Assembly: GCA_910588455.1 (NCBI GenBank)
Contig: CAJUPG010000098.1
Coordinates: forward strand, 1-6,390
DNA from: an uncultured Oscillospiraceae bacterium
GTDB taxonomy: Bacteria; Bacillota; Clostridia; Oscillospirales; Oscillospiraceae
Direction: 5' to 3'
Length of the DNA stretch: 6,390 nt
The position numbers and the translations under genes were made by a program. The notes under the pieces were generated by a model, which was given only the letters and a program-made list of their open reading frames with translations, searched no databases and was not told where the DNA came from. Positions 1 to 5,726 of this stretch are shown here, piece by piece (the first letter of the stretch is position 1; each line of letters begins with the position of its first letter).

Positions 1-717
1 TACACCAACCCCCTGGGCGGCTCCTACTCCGACGAGGCGGTGCGCCGTCTGGCCGGCCTGAAGCCCAAGGCCAGGGACTTCCGTATCTTCTGGGACAACG
101 CCTACAATATGCATTACGTCTATGAGGACACCCCCCTGCTGAACATTCTGGAGGAGTGCAAAAAGGCCGGCAGCCCCAATATGGTCTATCTCTTCGGCTC
201 CACCTCCAAGATCAGCTTCCCCGGGGCCGGCGTGGCCTTCTTCGGGGCCTCCAAAGAAAATGTGGACTTCACCGCCAAGCAGCTTAACGCCCAGTCCATC
301 AGCTGGGACAAGCTGAATATGCTGCGCCACGTGCGTTTCTTCCAGAATGTGGAGGGCATCCGGGCCCACCTGGACAAGCACGCCGCCATTCTTCGGCCCA
401 AGTTCGACGCGGTGCTGCATACCCTGGACCGGGAACTGGGCGGCGCCGGGGCCGGAACCTGGGTGAAGCCCAAGGGGGGCTATTTTGTAACCTATATGGC
501 TATGCCGGGCTGCGCCAAGCGGATTGTAAGCCTGTGCAAGGAGGCCGGCGTCGTCCTCACTGACGCGGGGGCCACCCACCCCTACCACAAGGACCCGGAG
601 GACAGCTACATCCGTTTGGCCCCTTCCTTCCCCGCGCCGGCGGAGCTGGCGGAGGCCATGGAGGTATTCTGCACGGCGGCAAAACTGGCGGCGGTGGAGA
701 AGCTGCTGGCCCCGTAA
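1..717 (+). CDS. PLP-dependent class I aminotransferase, aspartate aminotransferase type Ic / MocR-like fold (5' truncated)
   Basis: The reading frame is open from the first base, so only the C-terminal 238 residues are present; family members are roughly 420-430 residues, so nearly 190 are missing. Visible PLP-fold marks, numbered from the window start, are: the NPLGG loop (Asn3) replacing the usual NPTG; FWDNAY with Asp32 (pairs with the pyridine nitrogen) and Tyr35; the Schiff-base lysine in FGSTSK (Lys70, bases 208-210); and the substrate-carboxylate arginine in YIRLAPSF (Arg205). The sequence style (YSDE-V-R, DFRIFWDNAY, STSKISFPGAGVAF, KGGYFV) is that of the Pfam Aminotran_MocR group, which includes Corynebacterium AspT. 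No GntR DNA-binding domain is visible. It should be a cytosolic enzyme exchanging amino groups between an amino acid (probably aspartate) and 2-oxoglutarate/glutamate; the exact substrate is not readable. It lies 12 nt upstream of the activator gene, probably co-transcribed. Confidence 0.9.
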   Translation, partial: YTNPLGGSYSDEAVRRLAGLKPKARDFRIFWDNAYNMHYVYEDTPLLNILEECKKAGSPNMVYLFGSTSKISFPGAGVAFFGASKENVDFTAKQLNAQSISWDKLNMLRHVRFFQNVEGIRAHLDKHAAILRPKFDAVLHTLDRELGGAGAGTWVKPKGGYFVTYMAMPGCAKRIVSLCKEAGVVLTDAGATHPYHKDPEDSYIRLAPSFPAPAELAEAMEVFCTAAKLAAVEKLLAP

Positions 718-729
718 CCCGCCGAAACT

Positions 730-1800
730 ATGAGAGACACAATCCTGGCCCCGGAGGAGGAGCTGGAGCAGGAGGCCATCCGGCCCGCCGGAAGCCTTCT
801 GCACCGCGCCGCCCGGCAGCTCATCGGCGTAAGCCCCGCCATCCGGGAGCTGCGGCAGAATATCAAGGTACTGGCCCGGCACAACAATGTGGACCTGCTG
901 ATCTGCGGGGAGACGGGCACCGGCAAAGAGGTGGTGGTCAACAGCGTCCACGACCAGAGCGCCCGGGCCAACAAACCCCTGGTGAAAATCAACTGCGGGG
1001 CCATTCCGGAAAACCTGCTGGAGTCGGAGCTGTTCGGCTATGAGAAGGGGGCCTTCACCGGGGCGGCCCGGTGCAAAAAGGGCCTGGTGGAGCTGGCCGA
1101 CGGGGGAACCGTCTTTCTGGACGAGATCGGCGAAATGCCCCTGTTCATGCAGGCCAAGCTGCTCAATTTTTTGGAGGACCGGTCCTTCCGGCGGGTGGGC
1201 GGTCTGCGGGACGTGGAGGTGGACGTGCGGGTGGCCGCCGCCACCAACCGGGATTTAGAAGAGGAGGTCCGCCGGGGCCGCTTCCGGGAGGATTTATACT
1301 ACCGGCTCAACGTACTGCGGCTGCAGATCCCGCCCCTGCGGGAGCGGCCTGAGGATGTGGCTGTGCTGTGCCAGTTTTTTCTGGAGCACCTCAATCAAAA
1401 ATTCCAAAAAGACCTGAAAAGCATCGACCCGGTCTTTCTCCAGGGCCTGGAGGGCTATGCCTGGCGGGGCAACGTACGGGAGCTGCGCAATGTTATGGAG
1501 CGCTGCGCCCTGTTCAGCCAGGGGGAGGTGCTCACCGGAACGAAGGCGGAGCTGCCCCAGTCCCCGCCGGTCCGCCGGGAAATGCAGGAGGACTTCTGCC
1601 CCCGAAGGGACCTGCGGCAAGGACCCATCGACCTGAAAAAAGAGGTGGACGCCTTTGAAATGTCCTACATCCGGGAGGCCCTTAAATTGACCCAGGGCAA
1701 CTTATCCCAAGCGGCAGAGCTGCTTGGGACCACCCGCTTCACCTTGAAGCGGCGGCTGGAACAGACCGGATCGTGCGAAACCGAACACGCAGATGTGTAA
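730..1800 (+). CDS. Sigma-54-dependent transcriptional activator (AAA+ bacterial enhancer-binding protein) without a sensor domain
   Basis: A 356-residue activator that should remodel sigma-54 RNA polymerase by ATP hydrolysis. Domains in order: a short leader (1-30), then the AAA+ domain with Walker A GETGTGKE (60-67), the sigma-54-contacting GAFTGA loop (107-112), Walker B GGTVFLDEIG (125-134), sensor I ATNRDL (171-176), the arginine-finger region RFREDLYYRL (184-193) and sensor II WRGNVREL (245-252). A Fis-type HTH lies at about 303-346 (GNLSQAAELLG then TRFTLKRRL). All catalytic motifs are intact. There is no receiver, PAS, GAF or ACT domain ahead of the AAA+ core, as in PspF, so the signal must act in trans or through expression level. 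ATG 730 is the only start that keeps the leader: the same frame is closed by the TAA at 715-717. No Shine-Dalgarno site precedes it, so translation probably depends on reinitiation after the aminotransferase. The sigma-54 promoter 117 bp downstream of its stop is its likely target (inference). Confidence 0.95.
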   Translation: MRDTILAPEEELEQEAIRPAGSLLHRAARQLIGVSPAIRELRQNIKVLARHNNVDLLICGETGTGKEVVVNSVHDQSARANKPLVKINCGAIPENLLESELFGYEKGAFTGAARCKKGLVELADGGTVFLDEIGEMPLFMQAKLLNFLEDRSFRRVGGLRDVEVDVRVAAATNRDLEEEVRRGRFREDLYYRLNVLRLQIPPLRERPEDVAVLCQFFLEHLNQKFQKDLKSIDPVFLQGLEGYAWRGNVRELRNVMERCALFSQGEVLTGTKAELPQSPPVRREMQEDFCPRRDLRQGPIDLKKEVDAFEMSYIREALKLTQGNLSQAAELLGTTRFTLKRRLEQTGSCETEHADV

Positions 1801-1823
1801 TAATACACATCTGCGCGTTTTTT
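1788..1823 (+). terminator. Intrinsic terminator overlapping the activator stop codon
   Basis: A perfect 12-bp stem (1788-1799 with 1804-1815) and a 4-nt ATAA loop are followed by CG and six T residues (1818-1823). The left arm includes the last codons and most of the stop codon of the activator, and a second in-frame TAA (1801-1803) lies in and next to the loop. It should end the aminotransferase/activator transcript and insulate the pxp operon, leaving that operon dependent on its own promoter. The same palindrome may also be a protein-binding site. Confidence 0.9.
1792..1811. promoter_or_regulatory. Candidate enhancer (upstream activator) site for the sigma-54 activator
   Basis: The core of the terminator palindrome reads GATGTGTA, four bases, then TACACATC. 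It contains TGT (1794-1796), exactly ten bases, then ACA (1807-1809), the TGT-N10-ACA layout known for NifA-type enhancer sites. Its centre is about 140 bp upstream of the predicted transcription start, a usual enhancer distance. The 8-mer TACACATC recurs at 1876-1883. Because the palindrome is fully explained as a terminator stem, the enhancer role is inference. Confidence 0.35.
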
Positions 1824-1916
1824 ATTGGAGAAGCCCCCGGGCAACAGGGGACAAAACTCCTGGAAACAGAATTGTTACACATCCTTCACAATATATTTAC
1901 GATTTGATTTCAAAGT

Positions 1917-1932
1917 TGGCAGATAAATTGCT
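1917..1932 (+). promoter_or_regulatory. Sigma-54 (-24/-12) promoter of the pxp operon
   Basis: The sequence TGGCAG, five bases, TTGCT matches the sigma-54 consensus TGGCAC-N5-TTGCA at all but two positions. The invariant GG (1918-1919) and GC (1930-1931) are separated by the required ten bases, and the preceding base is T, fitting the YTGGC extension. The predicted transcription start is near 1943, giving a leader of about 33 nt that contains the AAGGAGG site (1960-1966) nine bases before ATG 1976. No well-spaced sigma-70 promoter is visible in the same region. A sigma-54 activator gene ends just upstream, which strongly supports the call. Confidence 0.85.
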
Positions 1933-1975
1933 CTATATTTAATCGGAGTTTTCTATATGAAGGAGGAACTTTAGT

Positions 1976-2743
1976 ATGTACAAGGTAGACTTAAACAGCG
2001 ACCTGGGTGAGAGCTTCGGCGCTTACACCATCGGCCTGGACAGCGACGTCATCGCCCACGTCTCTTCGGCCAACGTGGCCTGCGGCTATCACGCCGGAGA
2101 CCCCCTGGTGATGGACAAGACCGTGGCCGCCTGCAAGGCCGCCGGCGTGGCCGTGGGCGCTCACCCCGGTTTCCCGGATCTGATGGGCTTCGGCCGCCGG
2201 AACATGGTCTGCTCCCCCAAGGAGGCCAAGGCCTACATCCAGTATCAGATGGGCGCTCTGCTGGCGTTCACCGCCGCCAACGGCGTGAAGCTCCAGCACG
2301 TGAAGCCCCACGGGGCCCTGTACAACATGGCCGGTAAGGACATGGACCTGGCCCTGGCCATCGCCGAGGGTATCGCCAGCGTGGACAAGGATGTAATCCT
2401 GCTGGGTCTGGCGGGCAGCAAGATGCTGGAGGCCGGGAAGCAGGTGGGCCTGAAAACCGCCAGCGAGGTGTTCGCCGACCGGGCCTATCAGGCCGACGGC
2501 TCCCTGGTGCCCCGCAGCAAGCCCGGCGCGGTGATCCACGACAAGGACGAGGCCATCGCCCGCACCATCCGCATGGTCACCGAGGGTAAGGTCACCGCCA
2601 TCACCGGCGAGGAGGTCGCCATTGAAGCCCACTCCATCTGTGTCCACGGGGACAACCCCTCCGCTGTGGAGTTCGTCAAGAACATCCGCGCCAAGCTGGA
2701 GAGCCAGGGCGTGACCATCGCCCCCATCGCGGACATCGTGTAA
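1976..2743 (+). CDS. pxpA: 5-oxoprolinase subunit A (LamB/YcsF family)
   Basis: A complete 255-residue LamB/YcsF protein, the usual length for the family. Conserved blocks are: DLNSDLGE near the N-terminus (5-12), ANVACGYHAGD (32-42), GAHPGFPD (61-68), VKPHGALYN (109-117), EVFADRAY (164-171), LVPRS (177-181) and ICVHGD (221-226). The His/Asp/Glu residues in these blocks fit the metal-dependent (beta/alpha) barrel active site known for the family. PxpA works with PxpB and PxpC as a cytosolic ATP-dependent enzyme that hydrolyses 5-oxoproline (pyroglutamate) to glutamate, relieving a toxic by-product of glutamine and glutamate cyclisation. It is the first gene after the sigma-54 promoter, with a strong AAGGAGG ribosome site. 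The other two subunits follow in the same operon, so the functional call is firm. Confidence 0.95.
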   Translation: MYKVDLNSDLGESFGAYTIGLDSDVIAHVSSANVACGYHAGDPLVMDKTVAACKAAGVAVGAHPGFPDLMGFGRRNMVCSPKEAKAYIQYQMGALLAFTAANGVKLQHVKPHGALYNMAGKDMDLALAIAEGIASVDKDVILLGLAGSKMLEAGKQVGLKTASEVFADRAYQADGSLVPRSKPGAVIHDKDEAIARTIRMVTEGKVTAITGEEVAIEAHSICVHGDNPSAVEFVKNIRAKLESQGVTIAPIADIV

Positions 2744-2776
2744 TTTGTGTGTGCATTGAAATAGGAGGAGCTTTTT

Positions 2777-4000
2777 ATGAGTAACAACAACCCTAACCAG
2801 CCTGCGGTGAAGCCCAGCGCGTCCGTGCTGTTCGGCGCGGCCTTCCTGATGGCCACTTCCGCCATCGGCCCCGGCTTCTTGACCCAGACTTCCAAGTTTA
2901 CCGCCCAGTACGGCGCCCCCCTGATTATGATTATCCTGGTGGCCATCCTCATGGACGTCACCGCCCAGATGAACATCTGGTCCATCATCGGCGTTTCCGG
3001 GATGCGCGCCCAGGACATCGCCAACAAGCTGCTGCCCGGTCTGGGCATCTTCCTGGCCGTCATCGTGGCCATCGGCGGCCTGGCCTTTAACGTAGGCAAC
3101 GTGGGCGGCGTGGCCCTGGGCTTCAACGCCATGATCGGCCTGCCCGAAAAGGTCGGTGCTGTCGTCGCCGGCTGCCTGGGCATCATCATCTTCCTGAACA
3201 GGAACGCCAAGACCATCATGGACAAGGTCGCCACCGTGCTGGCCGCCGTCATCCTCATCACCGTTCTGGTGGTGGCCGTCATCTCCAAGCCCCCCATGGG
3301 CGAGGTAGGCAAGGGCCTGGTGTCCTTCGGCGAGTTCCCCACCATGTTCGTGGCCCTGACCACCCTGCTGGGCGGCTCCTGCGGCGGCTACATCCCCTTC
3401 TCCGGCGCCCACCGTCTGGTGGACGCGGGCGTCACCGGCGCGGATAACTTCCGCCGCTCCGTGACCCAGGGCGTGCTGACCTCCGGCATCGTGCGTATCC
3501 TGCTGTTCCTGGCGGTGCTGGGCACCTGCGGCCTGGCCGCCGGCAACGCCGCGCAGATCATCGACGCCTCCAACCCCGCCGCCGAGGCCTTCAAGCTGGC
3601 TGCCGGCGACCTGGGCTACCGGCTGTTCGGCCTGTGCCTGTTCTCCGCCGGCGTGTCCTCCGTGGTAGGCGCGGCCTTTACCTCCGTTTCCTTCCTGAAG
3701 ACCCTGCATCCCGTCATCATGAAGTATGAGAAGTGGTTCGTGGTGGGCTTCATCGCCTTCTCCACCCTGATGATGGTCATCGTGGGCAACGCCGCCCAGC
3801 TGCTGATTATCGCCGGCGCGGTGAACGGCCTGATCCTGCCCATCTCCCTGGCCTGTATGCTGGCCGCCTCCCGGAACAAGAAGATCGTGGGCGACTACAA
3901 GCACCCCCTGTGGCTCACCGTTCTGGGCGTGGTCGTCATCCTTATCTCCGCCTACGTGGGCATCCAAGCCGTCCCCGGCATCATGGATCTGTTCGGTTAA
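2777..4000 (+). CDS. NRAMP-family (YcsG-like) membrane transporter lacking canonical metal ligands
   Basis: A 407-residue, very hydrophobic protein with about 11 membrane segments (roughly 17-38, 46-70, 88-118, 126-141, 150-170, 188-210, 232-254, 283-306, 320-336, 339-362, 377-398), fitting the LeuT-type NRAMP/SLC11 fold. It corresponds to YcsG, which sits beside ycsF in B. subtilis. In true NRAMP metal transporters helix 1 carries DPGN and helix 6 carries a Met-Pro-His motif. Here helix 1 reads GPGF (31-34), replacing both the Asp and the Asn ligand, and helix 6 reads GGYIPFSGAHRL without the methionine. A manganese or iron role is therefore doubtful. Being between pxpA and pxpB suggests uptake of 5-oxoproline or a related compound (inference). 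AGGAGG at 2763-2768 lies eight bases before the ATG, and the gap from pxpA is 33 nt. Automated annotation would probably say divalent metal transporter. Confidence 0.88.
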   Translation: MSNNNPNQPAVKPSASVLFGAAFLMATSAIGPGFLTQTSKFTAQYGAPLIMIILVAILMDVTAQMNIWSIIGVSGMRAQDIANKLLPGLGIFLAVIVAIGGLAFNVGNVGGVALGFNAMIGLPEKVGAVVAGCLGIIIFLNRNAKTIMDKVATVLAAVILITVLVVAVISKPPMGEVGKGLVSFGEFPTMFVALTTLLGGSCGGYIPFSGAHRLVDAGVTGADNFRRSVTQGVLTSGIVRILLFLAVLGTCGLAAGNAAQIIDASNPAAEAFKLAAGDLGYRLFGLCLFSAGVSSVVGAAFTSVSFLKTLHPVIMKYEKWFVVGFIAFSTLMMVIVGNAAQLLIIAGAVNGLILPISLACMLAASRNKKIVGDYKHPLWLTVLGVVVILISAYVGIQAVPGIMDLFG

Positions 4001-4025
4001 GCGCGTATTCGGAAAGGAGCCGCGT

Positions 4026-4763
4026 ATGTCTGACGTGAGATTTCTTCTGACGGGCGATACCTCGCTGACCGCCGAGTTCGGCAGTGAGATCAGCGAGAGC
4101 ATCAACGCCCGCATCCGGGCCTTTAACATCGCCCTGGAGAGCAGCAAAATTCCCGGCATCGTGGAGACGGTGCCCACCTACCGCTCCCTCATGATTCACT
4201 ATGACCCCGGCGTGATTCAGTACGCCCCCCTGGTGCAGAAGCTCCAGGGGCTGCTGGGCGGGCTGGACCGGATCGAAATTCCCCCCAGCGAGGTGCTGGA
4301 AATTCCCGTGCTGTACGGCGGAGAGATGGGTCCCGACCTGGAATTCGTGGCTAAAAACGCCAAAAAGTCCACAAAAGAGGTCATTAAAATCCACACATCC
4401 ACCGAGTACCTCATTTATATGCTGGGCTTCACCCCCGGCTTTACCTACTTGGGCGGCATGGACGAGTCCATCGCCACCCCCCGGCTGAAAACCCCCCGGG
4501 TGAAGATTCCCGCCGGTTCCGTGGGCATCGCCGGAAGCCAGACGGGGGTGTACCCCATCGACTCCCCCGGCGGCTGGCAGCTCATCGGCCGCACCCCCGT
4601 GCGGATGTACGACCCGGACCGGGAGACTCCCATTCTGCCCCAGGCGGGCCAGTACATCAAATTCTATTCCATCACCCAGGCGGAGTTTGACAAGATTGCC
4701 GCCCAGGAGGCCAAGGGCGGCTACACCTGCAAGCGCCACCCCAGAAAGGAGGGGGGAAAATGA
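4026..4763 (+). CDS. pxpB: 5-oxoprolinase subunit B (KipI / allophanate hydrolase subunit 1 family)
   Basis: A complete 245-residue protein of the KipI family (carboxyltransferase domain, subdomain C/D type). Signature blocks are GFTPGFTYLGG (134-144), PRLKTPRVKIPAGSVGIAG (152-170) and TGVYPIDSPGGWQLIGRT (173-190). The N-terminal half (1-90) is the smaller, less conserved domain that ends before EIPVLYGG. The family name recalls B. subtilis KipI, an inhibitor of sporulation kinase KinA, but with pxpA and pxpC present the metabolic role as a 5-oxoprolinase subunit is the expected one. AAAGGAG (4013-4019) sits six bases before the ATG, 25 nt after the transporter stop. Its stop codon overlaps the start of pxpC. 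The Lys/Arg/Gly-rich last 15 residues overlap the pxpC ribosome site and are probably not under strong protein constraint. Confidence 0.95.
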   Translation: MSDVRFLLTGDTSLTAEFGSEISESINARIRAFNIALESSKIPGIVETVPTYRSLMIHYDPGVIQYAPLVQKLQGLLGGLDRIEIPPSEVLEIPVLYGGEMGPDLEFVAKNAKKSTKEVIKIHTSTEYLIYMLGFTPGFTYLGGMDESIATPRLKTPRVKIPAGSVGIAGSQTGVYPIDSPGGWQLIGRTPVRMYDPDRETPILPQAGQYIKFYSITQAEFDKIAAQEAKGGYTCKRHPRKEGGK

Positions 4764-5707
4764 GCGTCACCGTATTGAATCCCGGCCTTTTGACCACCGT
4801 GCAGGACATGGGACGGGTGGGCTATCAGCAGTTCGGCGTGTCCGTGTCCGGCGTAATGGACCCCCGCGCCGCGGAGATCGCCAACATTCTGGTGGAAAAT
4901 CCCGGCGGCGAGGCCGTGCTGGAGTGTACCATGATGGGCCCCCAGCTGCAATTTGACCAGGCCACCTGCATCGCCATCACTGGCGGCGACCTGGGCCCCA
5001 CCCTGGACGGCGCGCCTATCGCCAACTACCGGGCCGTCGCGGTCCAGGCCGGCCAGGTGCTGCGGTTCACCGCCCCAAAAACCGGCTGCCGGGCGTTCAT
5101 TGCCTTTGCCGGCGGGCTGGACATCCCCGAGGTCATGGGGAGCCGCTCCACCTATATGAAGGCCAAAATCGGCGGTTTCCAGGGCCGCAAGCTGGAAAAG
5201 GGCGACAAAATCGGCTTCCGGGCCCCGAAAACCGACCTGCGCAACCTGAACAGCCGCTACATCGCCCCGGAGTTCGTCCCCCGGCCCCTGTACACGGTCC
5301 GGGTGGTGCTGGGTCCCCAGGACGATCTGTTCACCAGCCAGGGCGTGAACACGTTTCTGACCGAGACCTATACCGTTACCCCGGAGTTTGACCGGATGGG
5401 CTGCCGCCTGGACGGCGCGGCCATCCAGCATAAGGACACCGGCGACATCATCTCCGACGGCATCGCCTTCGGGGCCATCCAGGTCCCCTCTGCGGGCACC
5501 CCCATTATCATGCTGGCGGACCGGCAGACCACCGGCGGCTACACCAAGATCGCCAATGTCATTACCGCCGACTTCCGTATTTTAGGCCAGCTGAAGGCCG
5601 GGGACAAGGTCCGCTTCGAGCAGGTATCCATCCAGCAGGCCCAGGACGCTCTGCTCACCCAGCGGGCCGCCCTGCACAACCTGCGCCGGGCGCTCCACGA
5701 GTGCTGA
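4760..5707 (+). CDS. pxpC: 5-oxoprolinase subunit C (KipA / biotin-dependent carboxyltransferase-like family)
   Basis: A complete 315-residue KipA-family protein, typical in length. Conserved blocks are VQDMGRVGYQQFGVSVSG (14-31) with MD following, ITGGDLGP (73-80), FAGGLDIPEVMGSRSTY (116-132), GPQDDLF (185-191), DRMGCRL (211-217), SDGIAFGAIQVPSAGTP (232-248) and LADRQTTGGYTKIA (252-265). It is often labelled biotin-dependent carboxyltransferase by homology to urea carboxylase and allophanate hydrolase 2, but with PxpA and PxpB it forms the 5-oxoprolinase, which needs ATP and is not known to need biotin. The ATG shares an ATGA overlap (4760-4763) with the pxpB stop, with AAAGGAGG (4745-4752) inside the pxpB coding end. 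Such coupling fits equal synthesis of two subunits that bind each other. Confidence 0.95.
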   Translation: MSVTVLNPGLLTTVQDMGRVGYQQFGVSVSGVMDPRAAEIANILVENPGGEAVLECTMMGPQLQFDQATCIAITGGDLGPTLDGAPIANYRAVAVQAGQVLRFTAPKTGCRAFIAFAGGLDIPEVMGSRSTYMKAKIGGFQGRKLEKGDKIGFRAPKTDLRNLNSRYIAPEFVPRPLYTVRVVLGPQDDLFTSQGVNTFLTETYTVTPEFDRMGCRLDGAAIQHKDTGDIISDGIAFGAIQVPSAGTPIIMLADRQTTGGYTKIANVITADFRILGQLKAGDKVRFEQVSIQQAQDALLTQRAALHNLRRALHEC

Positions 5708-5726
5708 GAACAGGAGGCTTTTCAAT

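Noticed and set aside
1834..1850. Short CCCC/GGGG inverted repeat after the terminator
   Set aside because: The stem is only about 4 bp with no U-run or conserved structure; it is not convincing as a second terminator, riboswitch or RNA gene.
1885..1940. Possible sigma-70 promoter elements (TTGATT, TTGGCA, TATATT) in the AT-rich intergenic region
   Set aside because: None of the pairs has 16-18 bp spacing: TTGGCA to TATATT is 12 bp and TTGATT to TATATT is 24 bp. The sigma-54 reading is far better.
1957..1974. A five-codon leader frame (ATG AAG GAG GAA CTT TAG) just before pxpA
   Set aside because: It consists of the pxpA ribosome site itself, has no ribosome site of its own, and can arise by chance from an AAGGAGG after ATG.
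1991..4177. A 728-codon open frame on the - strand spanning pxpA and the transporter gene, and another at 3981-4739 across pxpB
   Set aside because: They run antisense to genes with clear family motifs, their translations are low-complexity Gly/His/Asp/Ala/Gln-rich, and they reflect the GC-rich third positions of the real genes. No family is recognisable.
4760..5707. Reading pxpC as a biotin-dependent carboxylase subunit (urea or acyl-CoA carboxylation)
   Set aside because: The domain name comes from homology; pxpA and pxpB in the same operon indicate 5-oxoprolinase, and no biotin carboxylase or biotin carrier is present in the window, though one could lie downstream.
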